A stretch of 64,000 bases of DNA from CAZMZF01 sp964570765 (GCA_964570765.1 CAZMZF010000003.1:100983-164982); one strand, 5' to 3'; shown: positions 20,409-29,036, counted from the first letter of the stretch. Notes: generated by a model not told the origin, from the letters alone. Numbers and translations: made by a program.

Positions 20409-21870
20409 AGACGTAGCCTAATCTTTTTAACTCTTCTTCTGCTATCTCTCTTTCATTAAAATAGAATTTCTCCTTACCAACAACCTGGTAATCCTCATGC
20501 CCTTTACCAGCCAAGACCACCGTATCATCCTTTTCAGCTTTTCTTAACGCAGAAATTATCGCCTCTTTTCTATCCAGGATTACATCTACCTTAGACCTAT
20601 CGATAACACCATTTAAGATCTCCTGAATTATTTCTTCTGGATCCTCACTTCTGGGATTATCAGTTGTAAGGATAAGGTGATCTGAAAACTGACTTGCGGT
20701 TCTCCCCATAGGTCCTCTTTTGGTTCTATCCCGATCCCCTCCACATCCAAACACAAAGATTATCTTACCCTTAGTCATCTTTTTTAGAGTCTGCAGTAAA
20801 TTTTCAAAAGCAAATGGAGTATGAGCATAATCGATTATCACTTTGAAACCCTGACCCAGATCTACTTGCTCTAATCTTCCTTTAATACCGGAGAAGTTCT
20901 CTAAACCTTTTTTGATCTTTTCTAGACTTGTTCCGGTGACAAAAGCAGAGGCTATTGAAGCTAACGCATTATAAATATTTACTTCACCCAAAACTTTTAG
21001 ATCTATTTCTAAGTGTCCGGATGGGGTAGAAATGTCCAGCTTATAACCTGAATTGTATGGTAAAGAATTTTTAAAATGGAAATCAGCATTCTTATTTTTA
21101 AATGAATAAGTTACTCTCTTTGCTTTAGTTATCCGGTAAAAATATTCCCACTCCGGGTCATCAATATTTATAACAGCATAAGCATCCTCCTTCAAGCTCT
21201 GAAATAGAATCCCTTTAGCTTCTTTATATGATTTCATATCTTTATGAAAATCTAAATGCTCCGGGTTTAAGTTAGTAAAGACAGCTACATCGAAATCTAT
21301 CATTTTAACCCTACCTAAAACTAAAGAATGGGAAGAAACCTCCATAGCCACTGAGCTAACCTTTTTTTTAAGCATCTCAGAAAACATCCTCTGTAGATCA
21401 AGTGATTCCGGGGTTGTAGTAAGAGCTTGAATCTTCTTTTCTCCTATGAAATGAGCTATGGTCCCGATTAAACCTGTTTTTTCCCCAGAATTTTCCCAGA
21501 TAGATTTCAACATATAGGTGGTGGTGGTCTTACCATTTGTTCCGGTAATGCCAATAACTTTCATTTTATAAGAAGGGTTATCATTGTATAAAGCAGAAAG
21601 AAGGGCTAAAGCTTCTCTCGTATTTTTTACAATAACCTGGGCTTTTAAAGGATAGTTCCCTTTTCTCTCTAAGATACAGGCTATGGCTCCTTTTTTGATG
21701 GCTGAGTTAATATACTTATGTCCATCCTGCTCAAAACCAGTGATAGCGAAAAACAGGTCATTTTTTTCTATTTTTCTGGAATCATATTCTAATTTATTTA
21801 TATCACATTCAATATCACCGTAAATCTCCTTTTGCGGCAGGGTATCTATAAGAGTCTTTAACTTAATCAT
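20389..21870 (-). CDS. murE: UDP-MurNAc-L-Ala-D-Glu--2,6-diaminopimelate ligase MurE
   Basis: MurE adds the third residue to the stem peptide. The start is placed at the ATG at 21870, which overlaps the ftsI stop by 8 bp and gives 493 residues; an open frame reaches 21909 but would enter ftsI. The protein has ATP loop GITGTNGKTTTTYML, NLNPEHLDFHKDM and, near the C-terminus, TTDNPRSEDPEEI. The DNPR motif marks enzymes that select meso-diaminopimelate over lysine, so the cell wall is probably DAP-type. Confidence 0.96.
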   Translation of the reverse strand: MIKLKTLIDTLPQKEIYGDIECDINKLEYDSRKIEKNDLFFAITGFEQDGHKYINSAIKKGAIACILERKGNYPLKAQVIVKNTREALALLSALYNDNPSYKMKVIGITGTNGKTTTTYMLKSIWENSGEKTGLIGTIAHFIGEKKIQALTTTPESLDLQRMFSEMLKKKVSSVAMEVSSHSLVLGRVKMIDFDVAVFTNLNPEHLDFHKDMKSYKEAKGILFQSLKEDAYAVINIDDPEWEYFYRITKAKRVTYSFKNKNADFHFKNSLPYNSGYKLDISTPSGHLEIDLKVLGEVNIYNALASIASAFVTGTSLEKIKKGLENFSGIKGRLEQVDLGQGFKVIIDYAHTPFAFENLLQTLKKMTKGKIIFVFGCGGDRDRTKRGPMGRTASQFSDHLILTTDNPRSEDPEEIIQEILNGVIDRSKVDVILDRKEAIISALRKAEKDDTVVLAGKGHEDYQVVGKEKFYFNEREIAEEELKRLGYVYDRTKV

Positions 21871-23935
21871 CTGTTTTACACTCCAGAAAACAGGTTTCTC
21901 CTTGCACAAGTTTAGTTCCTGGTGAAGGTATCTGTTTTTTCACCTTACCACTCCCTTCTATTTTAAAGGGGATGGAATGAGAGCCAAGTAACTTTACTGC
22001 TTCTCTGACAGTAAACCCTGTCACTTTTGGCATAATTTTTATAGAACCATTCGTTTTGTTACATTCCGCAAGATTAAGCTCCGAATCTTGACCCGTAGGC
22101 GTTGCCTTTTCAATATATGGAGGAACCTCTGACAAAGTTCTATTTAGATTTTTATCCCTGTTTATGTTATCTATAGGCTTCTGTTTGGATACAACTGCAT
22201 AAGAGAACTCCACTCCTGAGGGTCCAACATTAGATTTTCCTCTCCCACTTTCAAAAACTATATTCTGACCTGGTATAATTTTCTCGGTAACCCTTTTAAA
22301 AGCTGGCGCCGCAGTTTGACCGCCATAATGCAATCCTTTTGGAGAATCTAAAATTATAAGCCCGACAATTTGAGGATTTTCTGCTGGAAAGAACCCAACG
22401 AATGAAGCTATATATTTATCTTTTTCATATCCTCGTGCACCAACTCTCGGCTTTTCAGCTGTGCCAGTCTTGCCAGCTATATCAACTCCTTCGATCTGGA
22501 CTGTACTTGCTGTCCCCTCATTGACCACTCCCCTTAGGAAGTCTGTTAGAAGATATGATGTTTTAGGCTCTAACGCTTTTCTTATAACTGTAGGATGAAA
22601 CTCCTGTATCGTTTTCCCCTCCTCATCCAGAATTGCTTTGACCACGTAAGGTTTTATTAAAAACCCGCCATTGGCAATGGCTGAATAAGCTCTTATAAGC
22701 TGCAGGGGAGTAATAGAGAATCCCTGCCCTATGGCAAAAGTTGCCAGGGTAATATTAGACCATTTTCCAGGAGCAGGTAAAATTCCCTGGGCTTCTCCAG
22801 GCAGGTCTATCCCGGTCTTCTCACCAAATCCTAATCTTTTAGCATAGTCAAAAAGTGATTCTTCTCCAACCTCCATTGCTACCTTTGTCATCCCGATGTT
22901 ACTGGAGAAGACCACGCACTCTTTAAAGGTAAGCCATCCATATTCATGAATATCATGGATAAACCTTTTCCCGATCTTAAATTTTCCCATCTCTGCAAAG
23001 ATGCGGTCTTCAGGTTTTTTTATCCCTTTTTCCAGTGCGGCTGCGGCTGTAACTATTTTAAAAGTTGAGCCAGGCTCAAAATTATCACACACCACCTTAT
23101 TTTTGACCCTCAGGTCATTATATCTACCTTGAGAATTCTCTCTTGAAACATAAGCCATAGCTAAAATCTCCCCGGTATTTGGATTCATAAGGATACTTGA
23201 GCCTGCTTCCGATTTGGTAAGATCAACTGAATTCTTCAGTTCCTCTTCTAATTTTGCCTGAAGATCTAAATCGATAGTTAACACCAGGCTTTTCCCGCTC
23301 TGCGGATATACCAGTGGATAATTTTTTATCTGATAGGAGTTTCCCCAGCCATCTTTTTGAAAAAGCCCCTCCCCATCTTTACCCTTAAGGATCTGGTCAT
23401 ATTGATATTCTATGCCAGCTAACCCTTTATTGTCTATGTCCACAAAACCTATAAGGTCCGAAGTTAAAGGAAAACAGGGATAACTTCTCTTGGTCTCTGC
23501 CTGGATATATACCCCTTTTAAATCCCAGCTTTTTATCTTTAAAGCCTCTTCTTCCTCACACTTCCTCTTAAGCCATGCAAATTTCTTTCCTTCCTGGTTA
23601 AAAGAGCTTCTTAATTGCTCATAAGTTTTGCCAGTTGAATTAGAGAATCTTCCTGCTACCAGATTCTTGTTAGAGATACTATCCGGCACCGCAAAAAACG
23701 ACTCAGCTGGTAGATTAAAAGCTAAAAGCTTTAAATTCCGGTCATAGATCACCCCCCGTTTTGCTTCTAACTTTAATCGGACCTCCTGCTGCCTGGTGGC
23801 GATCTTCTGGATCTGTTTACTTCTGAGCACCTGAAAATAAAAAAGACGCAAGAATATCACCAGCGTAAATAAAATAGTAAGAAGAAAAAGGATTGTGCTT
23901 CTTCTTTTAAGTTCTATCTTCTTCTTAGAGGTCAT
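21863..23935 (-). CDS. ftsI: Septal penicillin-binding protein FtsI with C-terminal PASTA domain
   Basis: FtsI (PBP3-type class B transpeptidase) crosslinks septal peptidoglycan with FtsW. In its 690 residues are an N-terminal membrane helix (about 14-36), the pedestal with RGVIYDRN near 60-67, then the active-site triad of motifs: S290-T-F-K293, S344-S-N346 and K489-T-G491. Residues about 634-690 form one PASTA domain (IMPKVTGFTVREAVKLL..., ending FLECK). A PASTA tail is common in Gram-positives and some FCB lineages but absent from proteobacterial FtsI. The stretch EKATPTGQDSELNLAE before the PASTA domain looks like a linker. The start overlaps the end of ftsL by 11 bp. Confidence 0.96.
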   Translation of the reverse strand: MTSKKKIELKRRSTILFLLTILFTLVIFLRLFYFQVLRSKQIQKIATRQQEVRLKLEAKRGVIYDRNLKLLAFNLPAESFFAVPDSISNKNLVAGRFSNSTGKTYEQLRSSFNQEGKKFAWLKRKCEEEEALKIKSWDLKGVYIQAETKRSYPCFPLTSDLIGFVDIDNKGLAGIEYQYDQILKGKDGEGLFQKDGWGNSYQIKNYPLVYPQSGKSLVLTIDLDLQAKLEEELKNSVDLTKSEAGSSILMNPNTGEILAMAYVSRENSQGRYNDLRVKNKVVCDNFEPGSTFKIVTAAAALEKGIKKPEDRIFAEMGKFKIGKRFIHDIHEYGWLTFKECVVFSSNIGMTKVAMEVGEESLFDYAKRLGFGEKTGIDLPGEAQGILPAPGKWSNITLATFAIGQGFSITPLQLIRAYSAIANGGFLIKPYVVKAILDEEGKTIQEFHPTVIRKALEPKTSYLLTDFLRGVVNEGTASTVQIEGVDIAGKTGTAEKPRVGARGYEKDKYIASFVGFFPAENPQIVGLIILDSPKGLHYGGQTAAPAFKRVTEKIIPGQNIVFESGRGKSNVGPSGVEFSYAVVSKQKPIDNINRDKNLNRTLSEVPPYIEKATPTGQDSELNLAECNKTNGSIKIMPKVTGFTVREAVKLLGSHSIPFKIEGSGKVKKQIPSPGTKLVQGETCFLECKTDD

Positions 23936-24365
23936 GTTTTATCTCTTTAGCCTGTAACCCCTTCTTTTCGAAAGGGTATAGTTTTTCACCTAAGTTCCTG
24001 AGTCTTACCCAGATATTGCCCGGTAGAGATGATTGGTTAAACTGTTTCTCATCTACCAGGACGATCTGTTCCCTCGGAGGGTGGATAAGTCCAAACTCAT
24101 TCTGAGCGATCTTCTCAATCCTTTCAAAGGAGCTAAGCTCTGTTATTTCTAAGTTCAGATATTTATATTTTTTCTCTTCTTGAGCTAAAAGTAATTTTTG
24201 CTCTTCAATCTCCCTTAAAAGCTTTATAACCATAACCCTCTGCCAGACATAAAGGGTTGAAAAACCTATTAGCAGTAAAAGGATTAGAAAAAAGATTTTA
24301 TGAGGATATTTTCTAATTCGTTTCTTATAGGTCTTGGGATGAAAAAAGAAATTTAGTTCTGACAA
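23925..24365 (-). CDS. ftsL: FtsL-like division protein
   Basis: A 146-residue bitopic protein: a basic cytoplasmic start, one membrane helix (IFFLILLLLIGFSTLYVW, about 24-41), then a coiled coil (REIEEQKLLLAQEEKKYKYL...) and the motif IEKIAQNEFGLIHPPREQIV, which matches the conserved part of FtsL/FtsB-type proteins. FtsL works with FtsB and FtsQ to activate FtsWI. Similarity in this family is weak; position between rsmH and ftsI makes the call secure. Confidence 0.85.
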   Translation of the reverse strand: MSELNFFFHPKTYKKRIRKYPHKIFFLILLLLIGFSTLYVWQRVMVIKLLREIEEQKLLLAQEEKKYKYLNLEITELSSFERIEKIAQNEFGLIHPPREQIVLVDEKQFNQSSLPGNIWVRLRNLGEKLYPFEKKGLQAKEIKHDL

Positions 24366-24394
24366 AAGTCTCCTTTCTTTCCGCCTGAAGCGGA

Positions 24395-25318
24395 CTAAGC
24401 TATTTCCCCAGCCGCTCTGAGCTTGGCACTCCTTGCTCGCGGGTTTTCTCTTATCTCCTCTTTTTCCGGGATAACTGGTTTGCGGGTCAAAACTTGTAGA
24501 GTTTTCTTCCCTCCGCAGACACAGACTGGAAAATCAGGAGGGCAACTACATCCTTTTGAAAGCTCATTGAATTTATTTTTGACCAGCCTATCCTCTAAAG
24601 AATGATAGGAGATCACACAGATCCTGCCACCAGAGGAAAGAGCTTCGATTCCTTCTTTTAAACCCTTTTTCAATTCAGAAAGCTCCTGGTTGACTTCAAT
24701 TCTCAGAGCTTGAAAGATCCGGGAAAGGGTTTTAAGATCATACCTTGTTTTTAAGATACTCCTCACTATATCCTTTAATGCCTGAGTAGTTTCAATCCTT
24801 TTGACCCTTCTATTCTGCACAATTGCCTGAGCTATCCTTTTAGAGAATCTCTCCTCCCCATATTCTTTAAAGATCTGGTTCAGTTTTTCAACCGGATATT
24901 CGTTCACCACTTCTTCTGCTTTTCTACCTTCGTTCAGGTCAAACCTCATATCTAATGGCCCCTTTGAAGAATAGCTAAAACCCCTTTCCGGGTCATCTAA
25001 TTGATAGGAGGAAATTCCTAAATCAAAAAGAATCCCATCAATTTTTTCCAATTTTAAACTTATTAAAAGCTCAGGGATTTGACTATAGCTTTGCTGAAAA
25101 AAACTTATCTTCTTTCCAAACCTCCTCAGCCTTTTCTGGGAAATCTTTAAGGAATCTTCATCCTTATCTATCCCTAAGAGCCTTCCTTCCTCATTCAGCT
25201 CTTCTAAAATCCTTTCAGAATGTCCTCCACACCCTAAAGTTGCATCTATATATGTTCCAGACTTATCGGTGATTAAATATTCTATCACCTTCTCTTTGAG
25301 AACCGGCTTGTGATAGAT
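24395..25318 (-). CDS. rsmH: 16S rRNA m4C1402 methyltransferase RsmH, apparent ATC start
   Basis: RsmH (MraW) methylates N4 of C1402 in 16S rRNA. The frame contains DATLGCGGHSERIL, GIDKDEDSL, DGILFDLGISSYQLDDPERGFSY, the NQELSELKKGL block and ISYHSLEDRLVK, all typical. The first standard start codon in frame is a GTG at 25288, but this would remove the conserved N-terminal segment YHKPVLKEKVIEYL (family pattern HxPVLxxEvxxxL), which is encoded upstream in the same frame. Between the mraZ stop (25325-25327) and that segment there is no ATG, GTG or TTG. GGAGGT lies 9 nt before an ATC at 25316-25318, giving a family-like 307-residue protein. An AUC start, a sequencing error, or mraZ readthrough are the options. 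Confidence 0.9.
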   Translation of the reverse strand: MYHKPVLKEKVIEYLITDKSGTYIDATLGCGGHSERILEELNEEGRLLGIDKDEDSLKISQKRLRRFGKKISFFQQSYSQIPELLISLKLEKIDGILFDLGISSYQLDDPERGFSYSSKGPLDMRFDLNEGRKAEEVVNEYPVEKLNQIFKEYGEERFSKRIAQAIVQNRRVKRIETTQALKDIVRSILKTRYDLKTLSRIFQALRIEVNQELSELKKGLKEGIEALSSGGRICVISYHSLEDRLVKNKFNELSKGCSCPPDFPVCVCGGKKTLQVLTRKPVIPEKEEIRENPRARSAKLRAAGEIA

Positions 25319-25324
25319 AGCTTT

Positions 25325-25765
25325 TTAACCTCCAACTTCTTCCACGATCTCCTCAATAGTTTTCTTCTTCTTCTCTAAATACTCCTGGAAAGAATTAGGA
25401 TTCCAGAGCTCGATTCGGTCCATCATCTTGATGATCTGAACATCTTTCTCGATTTTAGCCTTGGCTAATAGCTCCTGAGGAATAGTTATCCTCCCCTGTT
25501 TATCTAACTGTGATTCGCAAGCATTGAAGAAGATCATCCTCTGGTAAAACCGGACATCGCTTGGGTTCGAATGAAGGCTACCCAGTCTTTCTAAAAACTT
25601 CTCCCATTCATCCATTGAATAGACTGCCAGACACCCTTCTAAACCAACAGTTATCTTATAGGTATCATACTGGGTTGAGCTATTTGCTTTTCTAAATTTC
25701 GCAGGAAGGCTGACCCTCCCTTTATGGTCAATTGTGTGCTGGTAAGAGTCTTTAGTGTAGGGCAT
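25325..25765 (-). CDS. mraZ: Transcriptional regulator and dcw gatekeeper MraZ
   Basis: MraZ is an AbrB-fold DNA-binding protein that represses its own operon. The 146-residue protein has two SpoVT/AbrB-like repeats: HTIDHKGRVSLPAKFRK (about 10-26) and ESQLDKQGRITIPQELLAKA (about 85-105). It heads the dcw cluster, as in most bacteria. Upstream are three 10 bp repeats that fit MraZ boxes. No clear Shine-Dalgarno precedes the ATG. Its own 3' end supplies the GGAGGT that appears to serve rsmH. Confidence 0.96.
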   Translation of the reverse strand: MPYTKDSYQHTIDHKGRVSLPAKFRKANSSTQYDTYKITVGLEGCLAVYSMDEWEKFLERLGSLHSNPSDVRFYQRMIFFNACESQLDKQGRITIPQELLAKAKIEKDVQIIKMMDRIELWNPNSFQEYLEKKKKTIEEIVEEVGG

Positions 25766-25797
25766 TTTTATTTTTTATTGATTTTTAAGAAAAAAAA

Positions 25798-25853
25798 TTT
25801 GCCACAATATCCCACAACTTGCCCCAATATATCTTAGCTACATTTTTTGTCAA
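25798..25853 (-). promoter_or_regulatory. mraZ promoter with three MraZ boxes
   Basis: On the reverse strand TTGACA (25848-25853) and TATATT (25826-25831) are 16 bp apart. From the -10 element onward run three adjacent 10 bp direct repeats: TTGGGGCAAG, TTGTGGGATA and TTGTGGCAAA (25827 to 25798). Spaced TGGG-type repeats at 10 bp intervals are the known MraZ operator. Here they cover the start point, which fits self-repression. Confidence 0.8.
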
Positions 25854-26099
25854 GAAAAAAATTAGAAATTCTAAAAATTTTTTTTGAAGATTTCAGTATT
25901 GGAAAGCTACCACTATTTATAGGGTTTCCCCCACTATATCTTGATTCAGATTTACTCCCTAAAAATCTTCAAAATTTCAACTCCTTCTCCTGAAACAGAA
26001 TATAAAAGTCTTTTGATTATTTTCTTTCGTTATTCTATGGCAAGCCTTTTGCCTTTACCTTGTTAATAACTCATAAAGCTCTTAGAGGGGGAATGTTTT
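25854..26099. other. Divergent intergenic region, mraZ to C25 protease
   Basis: An AT-rich stretch with no gene seen. The mraZ promoter lies at its left end. At its right end AGAGGGGG (26084-26091) is the ribosome binding site of the protease gene. No convincing plus-strand promoter was found by eye. Confidence 0.4.
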
Positions 26100-28526
26100 T
26101 TGATCAAAAAGCTCTTTTTAGGCTGGGTATTCCTTCTAATTTTACCCTCTTTTTCCTTTTCTGAATTAATCTATCAGGTAAATTTCTCTGAGGAAGAGCT
26201 TAATTTTCAAAAAAAAGAGAGTTTTGATTACATTCAGATAAAAAATGGTGAAAATCTGGAAATAGAAGGTAAACCCCAATTACCTTTAAGGATATTAAAC
26301 TTCTTAATCCCTGAATATAAAGATATTGATACTATAATCTACGAGACAGAAAGCCAGCAACTCCCAGGCAAATTTTTGATTTTTCCTTCTCAAAGAAAGG
26401 AAAAAACCGATGGAACTCCCCTAGAAAATATATTTGAGATAGATAGCTTGATTTACTTCTCTGAAAAACCCTATCCGGAAGAGACGGTTGAGATTATAAA
26501 CAAAGGTTTCCTGGATGGAAATTCTATTGTAACATTGGCTTTATATCCTTTAGAATACCTTCCGGAATCTCAGAACCTTATTTTACACAAGAGTTTAAAG
26601 CTGAAGATTATTTTGAAAGACAGTATTTTACCCTACAATAAACCTATATCAGAAAAAAGAACAAACTTTCATAAGAGCTTTCTTTCAGATATTCTATTTA
26701 ATTCTGAAGAGCTTATCTCATACCCTTCTTTTCGTGAATATTCCAGTCAGATTTCAGAACAACCAATTTACCTATTAATTACTTCAGAAGAACTGAAAAA
26801 CTCATTTACTCCTCTTATTGAATGGAAGACTCAAAAGGGATTAAGAGCATCTTTGATTACTTTGGACAGCATAGAAAACTACTATAGTGGTGTAGACACC
26901 CAGGAAAAAATAAGGAATTTTCTAATCCAGACTTATCCAAAAGGTCTTTTGTGGGTTCTTTTGGGTGGAGATGGAGAGGTTATCCCCTTTAGATATGCCT
27001 ATCATGCTAATAGCTCTTCCTCTATACCAGTAACCAGCTTACAGATCTGTGACCTTTATTATGCAGATTTAGATGGTGAATGGGACAAAGATCAAGACGG
27101 AATTTACGGCGAGCCAGTTGATGATTCCCCTGATCTTTTCCCGGAGCTATTTGTGGGCAGGGCACCGGTAAAAACTAAAGAAGAAGCAGAAACTTTTGTC
27201 CAGAAAATAATTAATTATGAGAAAAACCCTGGCTCAGGCGATTTTTCATATCTCAAAAAAACTATATGGATAAGCTCTGACCAGATGAGGGATTGGGATT
27301 CAGTTGGTCAGCATACTTTAGTTTCACAGAAAGTTGACCAGAGCTTTAATCAGGACTTGTGGAGCTTGGTGGAATCACCTTCAGGAAATGCTGAAAACCC
27401 TACTAATCCATCCGGGTCCAAATGTATAGATATTTTAAACCAGGGCTGGGGAATAATCGGGGTATTTGCCCATGGAAAATCTAATGGTTTCATAGCCAGC
27501 TCCAATCTTATAAACCAGTGGCCTAAATATTATGTTTTATCAGATTCCGGAACGGAAGATGGCAATGGTCATCTGAATTACCTAAATAACGCCAATAAAT
27601 TAGGAATATTATATTCTATTTCTTGCAATCAAACCGCCTTAGATGTAGCAACTGAACTATCTTTAGGAACCCCACCCTGCATCGGAAAAAGATTTTTAGT
27701 AGAAAAAGACAAGGGAGCAGTTGCTTTTTTAGGATATTCTCGCTGGGGATGGGTCTCAACTTCATATAAGTTAGCAGATGAATTTATGAAAAACCTTTTC
27801 AAACCTGAATATGAACATCATATTGGAATAGCTGAAGCTTTCTCAAAAACAGCTTATTCAATTTATAGGGACCTGAATTACGGGCATAACCTCTTGGGTG
27901 ACCCGGAGATGCAAATCTGGACTGATATACCCTGTTCGCTTGAGGTGAACTACCCCTCTGAAAAAATAATTGGCGATTCTACTATTAATATAGAAGTTGA
28001 TGTCAATCAGATACCTCTATCTGATGCAAAAGTTACCCTTAGTTACAAAGACACCCTTCTTTATACAGGTATGACCAATTCAGAAGGAAAACTAACCATC
28101 TCATTGGCTGGTGTAAGAGAAGGTGAAATTTATTTGACGGTAATCAAGCATAATTACTTACCTTTTGAATCGAAGCTGATGCTCAAAAGCTCCTCCAGTG
28201 TAAAAGATGAAAAAGAAAGATTAAACCCAAACTATACCCTCGGACAGAATTACCCAAATCCTTTCAACCCCTCTACCACCATCCCCTTCACCGTAAATGG
28301 TTCACAGTTCATGGTTCATAGTCCCATCCACACTACCCTGATTATCTATAATATCTTAGGGCAGAAGGTAAGAACTTTAGTGGACGCTGAGAGAATGCCT
28401 GGAAATTACCAGGTTATTTGGGATGGAAAAGATGAGAGAGGGAATGAAATTTCTTCCGGGATATATTTCTATCAATTAAAAGCTGGAGATTATAAAGAAA
28501 CAAAAAAGATGAGTCTATTGCGATAA
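26100..28526 (+). CDS. Secreted C25 (gingipain-family) cysteine protease with C-terminal sorting domain
   Basis: An 808-residue exported protein starting at a TTG with GAGGGGG about eight bases upstream. After the signal peptide (about 1-21) and a propeptide-like region comes the C25 domain: LLGGDGEVIPFRYA near 288-300, DLDGEWDKDQDGIYGEPVDD near 323-342, GRAPVKTKEEAETFV near 353-367, then the catalytic pair His458 in FAHGKSNGF and Cys509 in SISCNQTALD. An Ig-like domain follows, then from about 710 a FlgD-like/type IX-type tail with NYPNPFNPSTTIPF, LGQKVRTLVD and SGIYFYQLKAG. Such tails direct proteins to secretion and surface attachment in FCB phyla. It is a single gene; the substrate is unknown and no secretion genes are here. 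Confidence 0.9.
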   Translation: MIKKLFLGWVFLLILPSFSFSELIYQVNFSEEELNFQKKESFDYIQIKNGENLEIEGKPQLPLRILNFLIPEYKDIDTIIYETESQQLPGKFLIFPSQRKEKTDGTPLENIFEIDSLIYFSEKPYPEETVEIINKGFLDGNSIVTLALYPLEYLPESQNLILHKSLKLKIILKDSILPYNKPISEKRTNFHKSFLSDILFNSEELISYPSFREYSSQISEQPIYLLITSEELKNSFTPLIEWKTQKGLRASLITLDSIENYYSGVDTQEKIRNFLIQTYPKGLLWVLLGGDGEVIPFRYAYHANSSSSIPVTSLQICDLYYADLDGEWDKDQDGIYGEPVDDSPDLFPELFVGRAPVKTKEEAETFVQKIINYEKNPGSGDFSYLKKTIWISSDQMRDWDSVGQHTLVSQKVDQSFNQDLWSLVESPSGNAENPTNPSGSKCIDILNQGWGIIGVFAHGKSNGFIASSNLINQWPKYYVLSDSGTEDGNGHLNYLNNANKLGILYSISCNQTALDVATELSLGTPPCIGKRFLVEKDKGAVAFLGYSRWGWVSTSYKLADEFMKNLFKPEYEHHIGIAEAFSKTAYSIYRDLNYGHNLLGDPEMQIWTDIPCSLEVNYPSEKIIGDSTINIEVDVNQIPLSDAKVTLSYKDTLLYTGMTNSEGKLTISLAGVREGEIYLTVIKHNYLPFESKLMLKSSSSVKDEKERLNPNYTLGQNYPNPFNPSTTIPFTVNGSQFMVHSPIHTTLIIYNILGQKVRTLVDAERMPGNYQVIWDGKDERGNEISSGIYFYQLKAGDYKETKKMSLLR

Positions 28527-28633
28527 CTGTAGGAGTAGACCTGTGTGCCTACCCGAAAAGAAACAATGGCGAACCTATCATAGAAGCAGGCACCCGCAAT
28601 CTTCAGGTTGCGATAAAATAACTCACCCTAAAT

Positions 28634-28688
28634 CCCTCTCTTAGCAAGAGAGGGACTTACTCACCCTTTCTCTTCTTAAGAGAAGGGG
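28634..28688 (+). repeat. Two hairpins after the C25 gene
   Basis: CCCTCTCTT-AGC-AAGAGAGGG (28634-28654) and CCCTTTCTCTT-CTT-AAGAGAAGGGG (28664-28688) lie about 110 bp after the protease stop. Neither has a clear T-run. They may protect the mRNA end or be dispersed repeats. The rest of 28527-28761 shows no gene. Confidence 0.55.
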
Positions 28689-28761
28689 ACAGGGGATGAG
28701 TTCAAAAACGCCCGTAGGGCGGCTACCAAAAATAGATCCTGCATTCAGATAGTCTCTGGAG

Positions 28762-28834
28762 GAACGCGTAACCGAGCCTTTAAGGCTCGGTTACAGAGGT
28801 TTAATCCCGCCAAAGGCGGGACTGCTACGCGAAC
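28762..28834 (+). repeat. Composite hairpin element, copy 2
   Basis: GAACGCGTA...GCTACGCGAAC ends enclose CCGAGCC-TTTAA-GGCTCGG and TCCCGCC-AAA-GGCGGGA. It matches copy 1 at 9302-9369 (opposite orientation), with paired changes in the first hairpin. It sits just before the 3' end of tRNA-Leu, as copy 1 sits between ftsZ and tRNA-Arg. Confidence 0.75.
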
Positions 28835-28859
28835 AAACTCCAAACATCAAATTGTATTA

Positions 28860-28948
28860 TGGTGCCGGAGGTCGGAATTGAACCGACACGAGGTTTAAGC
28901 CTCACCGGATTTTGAGTCCGGCGCGTCTACCAATTTCACCACTCCGGC
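28860..28948 (-). tRNA. tRNA-Leu (CAA anticodon)
   Basis: The reverse strand gives a type II tRNA with acceptor GCCGGAG/CTCCGGC, anticodon stem CCGGA/TCCGG, loop CTCAAAA (anticodon CAA), a long variable arm (TGAGGCTTAAACCTCG) and an encoded CCA. Confidence 0.95.
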
Positions 28949-29036
28949 GTATAAAGCAGTGGTTAGTGAATAGTGGCCAGTTGTCAGTCTTTTTTAAATA
29001 CTAACCTTGCACTATTCAACATCCCTAAAAGCTATT
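28949..29036. repeat. Heptanucleotide array upstream of tRNA-Leu
   Basis: From about 28953 the plus strand reads AGTGGTT-AGTGAAT-AGTGGCC-AGTTGTC-AGTC, a seven-base degenerate array in the opposite sense to those at 8564-8590 and 9033-9060. No gene is present. Confidence 0.55.
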
